Shown here: piece after piece, positions 24,442 through 31,802 of the stretch | How positions within the stretch are numbered: position 1 is the stretch's first letter | Layout of the letters: every line of letters starts with the position of its first letter | Assembly: GCF_030929495.1 (NCBI RefSeq) | Contig: NZ_JAVFWN010000007.1 | Coordinates: 186,001-250,000, forward strand | From: Nocardioides sp. LHD-245 | GTDB lineage: Bacteria; Actinomycetota; Actinomycetes; Propionibacteriales; Nocardioidaceae | DNA: 64,000 bases | Direction: 5' to 3' | Program-made: the position numbers and the translations under genes | The notes under the pieces: model-generated | The model's database searches: none | Told to the model about the DNA's origin: nothing | What the model saw: only the letters and a program-made list of their open reading frames with translations

Positions 24442-25019
24442 GTGGACCGTCTCTGTCTCGAGCTGACCCGAGCCGAGGCCCAGATCGCGGAGCTGAAGGC
24501 CCGGATCCTCGTCACCGCTGACGACGTCGCGACCGAGCACGCGGCCCGCGATGTCGCGGCCTGGCTCGCCCACGCCACCCGAGCCGACCCCCGGGCGACC
24601 CGCGCCGACCCCCACCTCGCCCGGGCCCTGGACCCGCACCCGGCCGTGGCGGCCGGGATGCGGGCCGGGACCGTGTCCACAGCCCAGGCCCGAGTGATCA
24701 TCCGCGCGGTCGACGACCTGCCCACCGACCTCCCTGCCGAGGCCGGCGCCGACCTGGCTGTCTCGGCGGAGCAGACCCTGGTCGGGTACGTACGCCGCCC
24801 ACCACCCACCCCGCGACCTCCAACGCCTCGGACGGCGGATCCTCGGCGTGATCGCCCCCGACCAGCTCCCCGAACACGGCCGCGACGCCACCACCGTCAT
24901 CGTCAACCGGCACCACCAACCTGGACAACGCCATCAGCCTCTGCAACCACCACCATCACCGCATCCACGACCACGACGGACTCGCCAACGGCGACATCCG
25001 CTTCCACCGACGCACCTAG
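24442..25019 (+). pseudogene. Decayed DUF222/13E12-repeat HNH endonuclease-like gene
   Basis: The N-terminal part reads in one frame from GTG 24442 and matches DUF222 (ARADPRATRADPHLARALD, then AGTVSTAQARVIIRAVDDLP). Around 24795-24850 the match moves to a second frame (RRILGVIAPDQLPEHGRD). From about 24905 a third frame encodes TTNLDNAISLCNHHHHRIHD, the C-terminal HNH motif of this family, ending at TAG 25017-25019. The intact family is about 400-500 residues, so the middle is deleted and at least two frameshifts are present. DUF222/HNH genes are multicopy and mobile in actinobacteria. It begins 2 bases after the pilD stop, marking decay at the edge of the pilus cluster. Confidence 0.75.
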
Positions 25020-25059
25020 GGAGACGTGACCTGGGCCCACTGGTATGCGTCGGACGAGG

Positions 25060-25443
25060 TCAGGGCTGGTTGAGGAACCAGCGCTGGCCGAACGGGTCGC
25101 GGAAGGAGGCGACCCGGCCCGCCGGGGGCGCGTCCTCGGGGCCGCGGTCGAGCGGCGTGCCCGCGGCGGTGACCCGCGCGCACAGGGCGTCGACGTCGGG
25201 CACGGTGAGATGGAGGGTGACCGGGAGGCCACGGTCGCCCCGCGGCGCTTCGGCGTGCAGGTCGGGGAACTCGTCCGACATCATCCAGCGGGCGCCGTCG
25301 ATGGCGAGCTCGACATGGCCGAGCCGGCCGTCGGCCATCTCGATGGGCTCGTAGACCACCTCGGCGCCGAGGACGTCGACGTACCACGCCATCGCCACCC
25401 GTGCGTCGCGCACGTGGAGGTACGGCGTCAGCTCACTGGCCAT
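25060..25443 (-). CDS. VOC/glyoxalase-family protein
   Basis: 127 residues with the vicinal-oxygen-chelate two-module fold: TPYLHVRDARVAMAWYVDVLGA at the N-terminus and a second beta-alpha-beta unit starting LTVPDVDALCARVTAAG. The closing RDPFGQRWFLNQP is typical of PhnB-like VOC proteins. Candidate metal ligands are H10, E44 and others, but the exact set is uncertain, so function (bleomycin-type resistance, isomerase, binding protein) cannot be fixed. ATG 25443 fits the family start. It lies opposite the tail of the broken HNH gene and upstream of a small membrane protein on the other side. Confidence 0.82.
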   Translation of the reverse strand: MASELTPYLHVRDARVAMAWYVDVLGAEVVYEPIEMADGRLGHVELAIDGARWMMSDEFPDLHAEAPRGDRGLPVTLHLTVPDVDALCARVTAAGTPLDRGPEDAPPAGRVASFRDPFGQRWFLNQP

Positions 25444-25459
25444 GCGTCATTGTGCACCC

Positions 25460-25666
25460 TCAGCGGCGGCCGTCGTCGTGATGGACGATCCGGTCGCGGC
25501 GCCAGGGCGGCGCGATGACGAGCGACAGGACGATCGCCAGCACGCCGGCGACGATCAGGATCGTGCCCAGCAGGTCGTCGTTGACGTAGTCGATGTCCAC
25601 GGTGATCACGTCGAGGGCGAGGATCAGGCCCAGGACGAGCAGGATGATGCCGAGTCCGATGTACAT
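25460..25666 (-). CDS. Small two-TM membrane protein (DUF6458-like)
   Basis: 68 residues from ATG 25666 (MYIGLGIILLVLGLILAL), with two hydrophobic segments (about 2-20 and 33-53) separated by an acidic loop containing VDIDYVNDDLLG, and a basic/His tail (PPWRRDRIVHHDDGRR). The pattern matches a small actinobacterial family of unknown role. The frame is open to an ATG at 25714, which would add 16 residues; the internal ATG is preferred because the family starts at the membrane segment. It is probably in the inner membrane with the tail in the cytoplasm. Confidence 0.6.
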   Translation of the reverse strand: MYIGLGIILLVLGLILALDVITVDIDYVNDDLLGTILIVAGVLAIVLSLVIAPPWRRDRIVHHDDGRR

Positions 25667-25736
25667 GTACCCGCGGTGCCCGGTAACGGCGTTGCGATAC
25701 GCCCCGACCGCCATGGACCGCTGGGCGCGTTGAGCC

Positions 25737-25943
25737 TCAGCGACGGGTGAAGCAGACCAGACAGGAGCGGGGTGTGTGGTCGAGGTTGCTCCGGTGCAGC
25801 CGGGACGCGCGCCGCAGGACGTCGTCGAGCGCCCGCTCGGACGCGGCGATCTCGAGGAGCGCCTGTTCGAGCTCGGGGGGCACCCGCGGGTCGACCTCCG
25901 TTCCGCAGGTGGGATCGACCGGGCTGGCTGCGACGGCGCTCAT
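25737..25943 (-). CDS. Small hypothetical protein with a strong ribosome site
   Basis: 68 residues, not recognised. The reason to call it a gene is the canonical GGAGG placed 6 bases before ATG 25943. The protein is mostly helical and acidic in the middle (ELEQALLEIAASERALDDVLRR) and ends with an RSCLVCF motif that could bind metal or sense thiols together with C13. It has no membrane segment. It lies between two minus-strand small genes and may be expressed with them; gaps of 22 and 150 bases separate it from the next and previous genes. Confidence 0.5.
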   Translation of the reverse strand: MSAVAASPVDPTCGTEVDPRVPPELEQALLEIAASERALDDVLRRASRLHRSNLDHTPRSCLVCFTRR

Positions 25944-26093
25944 GGGTTCCTCCGGGGCTCAGGGCCGGACCGTTGTCCCTTCCGAGCATCGGGGTCGGCG
26001 GGCCGCGCGGCAACGGCCGGCGGCCAGATCGGACCGAACGGGGCACGGCGACCGCCCGGTCGGACTACGGACCCGGGACGGTGGGGCCCGAGG

Positions 26094-26585
26094 TCATCTC
26101 CGGTGCCCGGTCAGGGGACCGGTGAGCCGCTCGCAGCTGCCGTCGGGCACGCCCTGGACGTAGAGGGAGAAGGTGCCGGTGACCTTCTTGCCCGTGAACT
26201 CGACACCGATGGTGCCGCTCGACTGGTACGGCCCGGCGAAGGTCATCAGCGCAGTGCCGCGACGCTTCTTGATCTTCGTGCGGCCGACCTCGATCGGCAC
26301 GTCGACCGTGGTGATGGTGGTCGTCGGGCCGTCGGGTCCGGAGGTGGTGACGACGCACCGCCGGGTGATCACGGTGCTCCACGGCTTGATCACGCCGCGC
26401 TTGGTCACCCGCCAGGTGAAGGTGGCGGTGTCGGTCGGGACCCACAGGTCGGAGACGGTGATCGCATAGGTGCCCTTCTTGGGCAGGGCGCCCGATCGCT
26501 CGGTGGCGGCCTGCGCCGGCCCGGCGACCAGGACCCCGGCGAGGAGGGCGAGCAGCACAGTGGCGATGCCGACGATTCGTCTCAT
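26094..26585 (-). CDS. Secreted hypothetical protein
   Basis: 163 residues. The first 27 form a classical signal peptide (MRRIVGIATVLLALLAGVLV, then AGPAQA|A), so the product is exported. The mature part is strand-rich, basic, and rich in Thr and Val (TYAITVSDLWVPTDTATFTW), with two cysteines (RRCVVT and GSCERL). No catalytic motif was recognised. ATG 26585 has GGGAG 6 bases upstream; the longer frame from 26648 lacks this and would put the signal peptide internally. A TAGCGT -10 box lies 38 bases upstream. Confidence 0.7.
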   Translation of the reverse strand: MRRIVGIATVLLALLAGVLVAGPAQAATERSGALPKKGTYAITVSDLWVPTDTATFTWRVTKRGVIKPWSTVITRRCVVTTSGPDGPTTTITTVDVPIEVGRTKIKKRRGTALMTFAGPYQSSGTIGVEFTGKKVTGTFSLYVQGVPDGSCERLTGPLTGHRR

Positions 26586-26623
26586 GGAGGTCTCCCGAGT
26601 GGGCCGGATGCGTTCCGTCGGGC

Positions 26624-26629
26624 ACGCTA
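26624..26629 (-). promoter_or_regulatory. Putative -10 box (TAGCGT) for the secreted hypothetical gene
   Basis: On the minus strand TAGCGT lies 38 bases before ATG 26585, giving a short leader with the ribosome site. Confidence 0.4.
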
Positions 26630-26660
26630 ACACGGGGTCCGCGGCCACGGCGGCCCGCCG

Positions 26661-28133
26661 CTACTGCAGCGCCGCGGTCAGCCGGGCCACGTTGTCGACG
26701 TACTTCGCGCCGGGGGAGCGCTCGCCCCAGGCCTCGAGCGTGAGCTCCTTCGACAGGGTGCGGTAGGTGTCCTCGATGCGGCGCATCTTCGCCACCACGG
26801 CAGGATCCGGCATCATCAGCGACACCTCGTAGTTGAGGGCGAACGAGCGCATGTCCATGTTGCTGGAGCCGACCACGGCGACCTGATCGTCGATCGTGAA
26901 GTGCTTCGAGTGGAGGATGTACGGCGCCGGGTACAGGTAGATCCGCACACCGGCCTCGAGCAGCGCCTTGTAGTACGACGCCTGGGCGTGCCCGACGAGG
27001 AACTGGTCGGACACCTCGCTGACGAACAGCTCGACGTCGATCCCGCGCTCGGCGGCGGTCGTGACGGCGTAGAGCAGCGACTCGTCGGGCACGAAGTACG
27101 GCGAGGTCAGCGAGATCCGCTCCCGCGCGGCGTAGAGCAGCGTGGTGAACATCCGCAGGTTGTTCTCGGCGACCAGGCCGGGGCCGCTCGGCACCACCTG
27201 GCACGGGACGTCGAAGACCTCCTCGGGACGGCGGTCCTGCTCGCCGTGGACGGCGACCAGATCGACCACCTGGCCGGTCTCGACGTACCAGTCGGAGGCG
27301 AAGACGGCGTTGAGCGCGCCGACGACCGGGCCCTCCAGCCGCACCATCAGCTCCACCCACTCGCGGCCGAGCCTCTGGTTGGCGGGCTTGTTGTAGCTGG
27401 GCTCGGTGAGGTTGAGCGATCCGGTGAAGCCGACGCTGCCGTCGACGACGAGGATCTTGCGGTGGTTGCGCAGGTCGGGGCGGCGGAAACGGCCCCGCAG
27501 CGGCTTGATCGGCAGCATCGGGTGCCACGCGATCTTCGTACCGCGCAGCCGCTTGACCATCCCGCGGTAGCCGGGGATGCGGCGGGAGCCGATGTGGTCG
27601 AAGAGGAGGCGTACGTCGACGCCGCGGGCGGTCGCGCGGATCATCGCCTGGAAGACCGGGTCGGTCACGTCGTCCCAGGCCGTGATGTAGAACTGCACGT
27701 GCACGTGGCTGCGCGCCCGGTCGATCTCGCGGGCCATCTCGGTCATCAGGGCGCGATAGTCGGACCACAGCTCGACCTCGTTGCCACCGGTGATCGGGAG
27801 GGCGCCGAGGCGCTGGTTCAACGTGGTGACGCCCGACATCGACGGTGACAGGCGCGTCGTGTCGAGGGCCAGTGGCAGTGCGTCGCTGCGTTCGCGGATG
27901 GCGGCGATCGCCGTGCGCTGGCGGTTGATCCGGCGGGTGCCGAGCCTGATCCGCCCGAACAGCAGGAAGATCGAGAACCCGATGATCGGCTCGATCAGGA
28001 TCAGCAGCAGCCACGCCATGCCCGTCGACGGCTTGCGGTTGCCGGGGATGATGCCGAGCGCCGCGAGCCGCAGCGCCATGTCGAGTCCGAAGACGATCCA
28101 GCCGAGTGTCGACGTCGGAACCAGCCAATTCAT
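26661..28133 (-). CDS. cls: Cardiolipin synthase (phospholipase D family)
   Basis: 490 residues, the standard length for bacterial cardiolipin synthase. Two N-terminal membrane segments (about 8-30 and 38-60) are followed by two PLD catalytic motifs: NHRKILVVDG...GSLNLTEPS (first HKD) and LHSKHFTIDD...GSSNMDMRS (second HKD). The enzyme joins two phosphatidylglycerols into cardiolipin at the inner membrane. ATG 28133 follows a TAGGGT box by 6 bases. The next plus-strand gene diverges from it. Confidence 0.92.
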   Translation of the reverse strand: MNWLVPTSTLGWIVFGLDMALRLAALGIIPGNRKPSTGMAWLLLILIEPIIGFSIFLLFGRIRLGTRRINRQRTAIAAIRERSDALPLALDTTRLSPSMSGVTTLNQRLGALPITGGNEVELWSDYRALMTEMAREIDRARSHVHVQFYITAWDDVTDPVFQAMIRATARGVDVRLLFDHIGSRRIPGYRGMVKRLRGTKIAWHPMLPIKPLRGRFRRPDLRNHRKILVVDGSVGFTGSLNLTEPSYNKPANQRLGREWVELMVRLEGPVVGALNAVFASDWYVETGQVVDLVAVHGEQDRRPEEVFDVPCQVVPSGPGLVAENNLRMFTTLLYAARERISLTSPYFVPDESLLYAVTTAAERGIDVELFVSEVSDQFLVGHAQASYYKALLEAGVRIYLYPAPYILHSKHFTIDDQVAVVGSSNMDMRSFALNYEVSLMMPDPAVVAKMRRIEDTYRTLSKELTLEAWGERSPGAKYVDNVARLTAALQ

Positions 28134-28139
28134 GGCTGA

Positions 28140-28145
28140 ACCCTA
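28140..28145 (-). promoter_or_regulatory. Putative -10 box (TAGGGT) of leaderless cls transcript
   Basis: Minus-strand TAGGGT is 6 bases before ATG 28133, in the divergent gap shared with the nine-residue-repeat gene. Confidence 0.4.
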
Positions 28146-28256
28146 TGGCCGCGCCCGGGAACTCCTCGCCTGCCGGGCGACGATTCGCATCCGACCTGTC
28201 GGGGTCGGCGTCGCTCGAGGGCGAGCTTCCGGGCACGACCATGGAATCCTGACCGC

Positions 28257-28664
28257 ATGACACCCCCAGAACCCGGATTGCTCGGTCGTGTCGCCGGCGC
28301 GGTGACCGGCAAGGTCGTCGACGCGATGCCCGTCGAGGAGATCCTCGAGCACATCGATATCGACGCCGTGCTCGACCAGGTGGACGTCAACCACCTGCTG
28401 GACCGGGTCGACGTGAACCGGCTCCTGGACCGGGTCGACGTCGAGCGGCTGCTCGCGCGCGCCGACGTCGAGGCGCTCGTCCAGCGCGCCGGGATCTCCG
28501 ACATCGTCGCCGAGACGACCGGTGACCTCGCCGGGCGCACCCTCGACGTCGCCCGCAGCCAGGTGGTCGGCCTGGACCGGGTCGTCAGCGGGTTCGTCGA
28601 CCGCCTGCTGCGCCGGCGCGGCCCGGCGCCGGTCGGTCCCGCCCTGCTGGTGGGCGAGCGGTGA
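28257..28664 (+). CDS. Nine-residue tandem-repeat protein of unknown function
   Basis: 135 residues. Residues about 33-86 are six tandem nine-residue units (IDIDAVLDQ, VDVNHLLDR, VDVNRLLDR, VDVERLLAR, ADVEALVQR, AGISDIVAE), with consensus VDVnrLLdR. The flanking parts are helical and the C-terminal third is basic. I do not recognise the family. The repeat could form a short solenoid or an amphipathic helix against a membrane, with acidic and hydrophobic faces. Translation of the downstream RDD membrane protein starts on its stop codon (GTGA), so the two products are probably made together and may act together. No signal peptide is visible. Confidence 0.65.
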   Translation: MTPPEPGLLGRVAGAVTGKVVDAMPVEEILEHIDIDAVLDQVDVNHLLDRVDVNRLLDRVDVERLLARADVEALVQRAGISDIVAETTGDLAGRTLDVARSQVVGLDRVVSGFVDRLLRRRGPAPVGPALLVGER

Positions 28665-29164
28665 ACCGCGCGACGGTCACCGGCCAGTACGCCGGACCGG
28701 TGAGCCGGGCCGCGGCAGTGGCCATCGACGTGGGCGTCGTGCTGGCGTCGTACTCGATCGGGGTGGCGATCCTCGGCTTCCTCCTCCAGGCCCTCCTGGA
28801 CGTCTCGATCGAGGAGGGCACCGGCGCCGTCGCGACGGTCGCGCTGCTGACCTGGGCGGCGGCGTACGTCGTCGTCGGCATCGCCGTGAGCGGGCGGACC
28901 GTGGGCAAGGCGATCGTCGGCCTCAAGATCGTGACCCGCGACGGGCGGCCGGTCGGTCCGGGTGCCTGCGTGGTCCGGACCCTGCTCTTCCCGCTGAGCA
29001 CGTCCTTCCTCGGTGTCGGCGCACTGCTCATCGTGCTGCGCCGCGACCACCGCGCGCTGCACGACCTGCTCGCGCGGACCGCCGTGGTCTACGACTGGGG
29101 CGACCGCCCGGCACAGCTACCGGGGCCGTTGGCGGCGTACCTGCGGGCGCACGATGCCGGCTGA
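28661..29164 (+). CDS. RDD-family membrane protein
   Basis: 167 residues with the RDD family pattern: an N-terminal segment SRAAAVAIDVGVVLAS containing the conserved Arg and Asp, GRTVGKAIVGLKIVTRDG, and the C-terminal RRDHRALHDLLARTAVV. About three or four hydrophobic segments are present. RDD proteins are inner-membrane proteins of mostly unknown function; a few relatives transport compatible solutes or exchange Na+/H+. The start GTG 28661 overlaps the stop of the nine-residue-repeat gene by 4 bases, indicating translational coupling. Confidence 0.85.
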   Translation: MNRATVTGQYAGPVSRAAAVAIDVGVVLASYSIGVAILGFLLQALLDVSIEEGTGAVATVALLTWAAAYVVVGIAVSGRTVGKAIVGLKIVTRDGRPVGPGACVVRTLLFPLSTSFLGVGALLIVLRRDHRALHDLLARTAVVYDWGDRPAQLPGPLAAYLRAHDAG

Positions 29165-29191
29165 CCGCGGGCAAGGCCGGCGCCGGGCACG

Positions 29192-29197
29192 TAGGTT
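29192..29197 (+). promoter_or_regulatory. Putative -10 box (TAGGTT) of leaderless iron-permease-like gene
   Basis: TAGGTT is 7 bases before ATG 29205 and supports that start over the longer frame beginning at 29013. Confidence 0.4.
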
Positions 29198-29204
29198 GAG
29201 CCCT

Positions 29205-29603
29205 ATGAGCGGGCGGAGTGAGGCGGCGCAATCTCGCCGCGAGGGTGACGGGCGGGGGTGGTTCGAGCGGTTCGTCGAGGTCGTCCATCGGCTGGTGAGC
29301 GCTGCCCCGTTCTTCTACGTCATCGTCGGGGTGCTGGTGGTCTGGGTGGCGAGCCTGCCGTTGTGGTCGAGCGCGACCAAGTGGGAGCTCGCCCTGCACA
29401 CGGGCTCGTCGGTGCTGTCGCTGCTCCTGCTGGTGCTGCTCCAGAACGCCGGCCGGCGCTCGGAGGAGGCGTCGCAGGAGAAGCTCAACGTGATCGCCGA
29501 GGCGCTCTCGGACCTGATGGCCTCCCGTGCCCGGGACGACGAGGGCCTGGAGGAGTCCGTGCGCAGGCTGCGTCAGGCCGTGGGTCTGGAGGGCCGGCAC
29601 TGA
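29205..29603 (+). CDS. Low-affinity iron permease family protein
   Basis: 132 residues with the family arrangement: a cytoplasmic N-terminus, two membrane segments (about 33-52 and 64-84) around the short loop SSATKWELALHTGSS, and a helical cytoplasmic C-terminus containing QNAGRRSEEASQEKLNVIAEAL. Relatives in fungi are Fe2+ transporters, whereas most bacterial members are uncharacterised, so the transport role is only inferred from homology. ATG 29205 is supported by the -10 box. The stop is 21 bases from the convergent IclR gene and no hairpin was found between them. Confidence 0.75.
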   Translation: MSGRSEAAQSRREGDGRGWFERFVEVVHRLVSAAPFFYVIVGVLVVWVASLPLWSSATKWELALHTGSSVLSLLLLVLLQNAGRRSEEASQEKLNVIAEALSDLMASRARDDEGLEESVRRLRQAVGLEGRH

Positions 29604-29624
29604 CGCTCCTGGCGCCGTCGGGGC

Positions 29625-30371
29625 TCAGGCCAGCGACCGCCCGATGCCCCGGGCGGCGACCTGGAGGCCGGCGACGAGGCGGGCCCGGTCCCGCTTGAGC
29701 GACGGTACGACGACGCCGAGCGCCGCGACGACGTGGCTGCCGGCCGGCACGGCGACGGCGACCGAGCAGGCGCCGAGGGTCATCTCCTCGACGGTGGTGG
29801 CGTAGCCGTCGCGGCGGACCCGGTCGAGCTGCTCGCGCAGCCGAGCCGGCTGGGTGATCGTGTACGGCGTGATCCGGGTCAACCGCGCCAGCGCCTGCGT
29901 CACGACCTCGTCGGGGGCGTGGGCCAGCAGCACCTTGCCGACGCCCGTCGCGTGGAGCGGCAGCCGGGAGCCGACGGTGCTGACGACGGGGACGGAGGCG
30001 CGACCGGACAGGCGTTCGAGGTAGAGCACCTCGGTGCCCTCACGCACGGCGAGGTGGACGGTTGCGCGGGTGGTGGCATGGAGGTCGTTCATGAAGGGTG
30101 CAGCGACCTCACGCAGCCCGGTCTCGACGGGAGCGAGGAGGCCGACCTGCCACAGCCGGCGGGCGATGACGTACTCGCCGCCGGTGCGTCGCACCAGGGC
30201 GCCGCCGGCGACCAGCTCGCCGACCAGGCGGTGTGCGGTGGGGAGCGGGAGGTCGGCGCGGCGGGCGAGCTCGGAGAGGGTGAGCCGGCGGTGGGCGTCG
30301 TCGAAGGCGAAGAGCAGGGCCAGGCCGCGCGACACGACGGTCGCGCCGGGGACGGAGGTGTTGCCGGCCAT
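29625..30371 (-). CDS. IclR-family regulator, probable controller of the pca-pob operon
   Basis: 248 residues. The N-terminal winged HTH (about 10-65) includes LSELARRADLPLPTAHRLVGEL, and the C-terminal IclR effector domain (about 80-245) has the family's GSRLPLHATGVGKVLLA and the GACSVAVAVPAGSH stretch. IclR proteins regulate aromatic catabolism (PcaR, PobR, PcaU). The gene is divergent from pcaH with a 67-base shared gap, which strongly suggests control of that operon by protocatechuate or 3-oxoadipate. ATG 30371 has AAAGGA at 8 bases; ATG 30377 is two codons longer, and 30425 would overlap the pcaH -10 box. Confidence 0.85.
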   Translation of the reverse strand: MAGNTSVPGATVVSRGLALLFAFDDAHRRLTLSELARRADLPLPTAHRLVGELVAGGALVRRTGGEYVIARRLWQVGLLAPVETGLREVAAPFMNDLHATTRATVHLAVREGTEVLYLERLSGRASVPVVSTVGSRLPLHATGVGKVLLAHAPDEVVTQALARLTRITPYTITQPARLREQLDRVRRDGYATTVEEMTLGACSVAVAVPAGSHVVAALGVVVPSLKRDRARLVAGLQVAARGIGRSLA

Positions 30372-30426
30372 GCCCATCCTTTCGCTCAGTGGAAGGACGT
30401 TATCGCGTGGAGCGGACCCGCGCACC

Positions 30427-30432
30427 TAGCGT
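30427..30432 (+). promoter_or_regulatory. Putative -10 box (TAGCGT) of the pca-pob operon
   Basis: TAGCGT lies 6 bases before GTG 30439, so the six-gene operon is probably transcribed as a leaderless mRNA. The regulator site is expected within 30372-30438; no clear dyad was assigned. Confidence 0.5.
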
Positions 30433-30438
30433 GGGGAC

Positions 30439-31233
30439 GTGCCCACGACCGCGACCAGCATCGTCCCACCGCCGGCGCCCGACCCGCCCGAGGCCCCCGA
30501 CACGCAGGAGCGGATCACCGCCGAGATCGCCGAGGCGCAGGCCGCCGCGGCGACGGGCGCGCAGCCGCGGATCGACTTCGCGCCGTACCGCAGCTCCGCG
30601 CTGCGTCACCCCACCAAGGACCTGCGTCACGCCGACCCCGAGGGGATCGAGCTGGTCGCACCGGTCTTCGGGCACTCTGACATCGACCCGGTCGAGGCGG
30701 ACCTGACCGTCCAGCGCGGTGGCGACCCGATCGGCGAGCGGATGCTGCTCACCGGCCGGGTCCTCGACGGAGACGGTCGCCCGGTGCGCCACCAGCTGGT
30801 CGAGATCTGGCAGGCCAACGCGGGCGGGCGCTACCTCCACAAGCGCGACCAGCACCCCGCGCCCGTCGACCCCCACTTCACCGGCGTCGGACGCTGTCTG
30901 ACCGACGGCGCCGGCGTCTACCGGTTCACCACCATCAAGCCCGGCCCGTACCCCTGGCGCAACCATCTCAACGCCTGGCGACCGGCACACATCCACTTCT
31001 CGCTGTTCGGCACCGAGTTCACCCAGCGGCTGATCACCCAGATGTACTTCCCCGGCGACCCGCTGTTCGCGCTCGACCCGATCTACCAGTCGATCACCGA
31101 CCAGGCCGTCCGCGACCGGCTGGTCGCGACCTACGACCACGATCTGACGACCCACGAGTGGGCGACCGGCTACCGGTGGGACATCGTGCTGACCGGCGCT
31201 CACGCGACCCCGTTGGAGCGTGACGAGCAGTGA
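30439..31233 (+). CDS. pcaH: Protocatechuate 3,4-dioxygenase, beta subunit
   Basis: 264 residues, as usual for PcaH. The Fe(III) ligands are visible: the first tyrosine in AGGRYLHKRDQ, the second in GPYPWRNHLNAWRP, and both histidines in AHIHFS. PcaH pairs with PcaG to cleave protocatechuate between its hydroxyl groups, giving 3-carboxy-cis,cis-muconate. The start is GTG 30439, directly after the -10 box. Its stop overlaps the pcaG start (GTGA). The first 35 residues are Pro/Ala-rich and longer than in some relatives. Confidence 0.95.
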   Translation: MPTTATSIVPPPAPDPPEAPDTQERITAEIAEAQAAAATGAQPRIDFAPYRSSALRHPTKDLRHADPEGIELVAPVFGHSDIDPVEADLTVQRGGDPIGERMLLTGRVLDGDGRPVRHQLVEIWQANAGGRYLHKRDQHPAPVDPHFTGVGRCLTDGAGVYRFTTIKPGPYPWRNHLNAWRPAHIHFSLFGTEFTQRLITQMYFPGDPLFALDPIYQSITDQAVRDRLVATYDHDLTTHEWATGYRWDIVLTGAHATPLERDEQ

Positions 31234-31802
31234 CGATCCCCAGGGAGGCCCTCGCACCCACGCCCGGGCAGACGATCGGCCCGTTCTTCCACGACGCCCT
31301 GCCGTACGCCGGCGACAGTCTCCTCGTGCCACCCGGCTCCGCGGGAGCGGTCCGCCTCCACGGCACCGTGTACGACGGCAGCGGGGCTCCGGTGCCCGAC
31401 GCGCTGGTCGAGATCCGCCAGGCCGATCCGGCGGGCCGGCCGCCGCGCCGCGAGGGCTCGCTGCGTCGCGACGGCCGCTTCACCGGCTGGGGCAGGGCGG
31501 CGACCGACGCGTCGGGACGCTACGCGTTCACGACCGTCGTGCCCGGCGGGGTCGGCGGGGGAGCCGCGTTCTTCGCGGTGGTCGTCTTCGCCCGCGGCCT
31601 GCTGGACCGGCTGTTCACCCGCGCCTACCTGCCGGGCGAGTCCGACACCTTCCTCGCGAGCCTGCCCGCCGCCGACGCCGCGACCCTGCGGGTCGTCCGC
31701 GACGAGGAGGGTGACCTGCGCTTCGACCTCCACCTGCAGGGCGACCGGGAGACGGTGTTCCTGCGCTACCCGCGGCACGACGGTCCGAGGAGCGGGCAGT
31801 GA
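31230..31802 (+). CDS. pcaG: Protocatechuate 3,4-dioxygenase, alpha subunit
   Basis: 190 residues. PcaG has the same fold as PcaH but lacks the iron ligands. Visible signatures are TPGQTIGPFFHDAL at the N-terminus, VRLHGTVYDGSGAPVPDALVEI, and RLFTRAYLPGE near the C-terminus. It forms (alpha-beta-Fe) protomers with PcaH and contributes substrate-binding residues. The start GTG 31230 overlaps the pcaH stop by 4 bases, favouring balanced subunit synthesis. It overlaps pcaB by 4 bases at its end. Confidence 0.94.
   Translation: MTIPREALAPTPGQTIGPFFHDALPYAGDSLLVPPGSAGAVRLHGTVYDGSGAPVPDALVEIRQADPAGRPPRREGSLRRDGRFTGWGRAATDASGRYAFTTVVPGGVGGGAAFFAVVVFARGLLDRLFTRAYLPGESDTFLASLPAADAATLRVVRDEEGDLRFDLHLQGDRETVFLRYPRHDGPRSGQ

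Noticed and set aside
25460..25714. Longer start at 25714 for the small two-TM protein
   Set aside because: The added 16 residues are not membrane-like, lack a ribosome site and are not typical of the family; ATG 25666 fits better.
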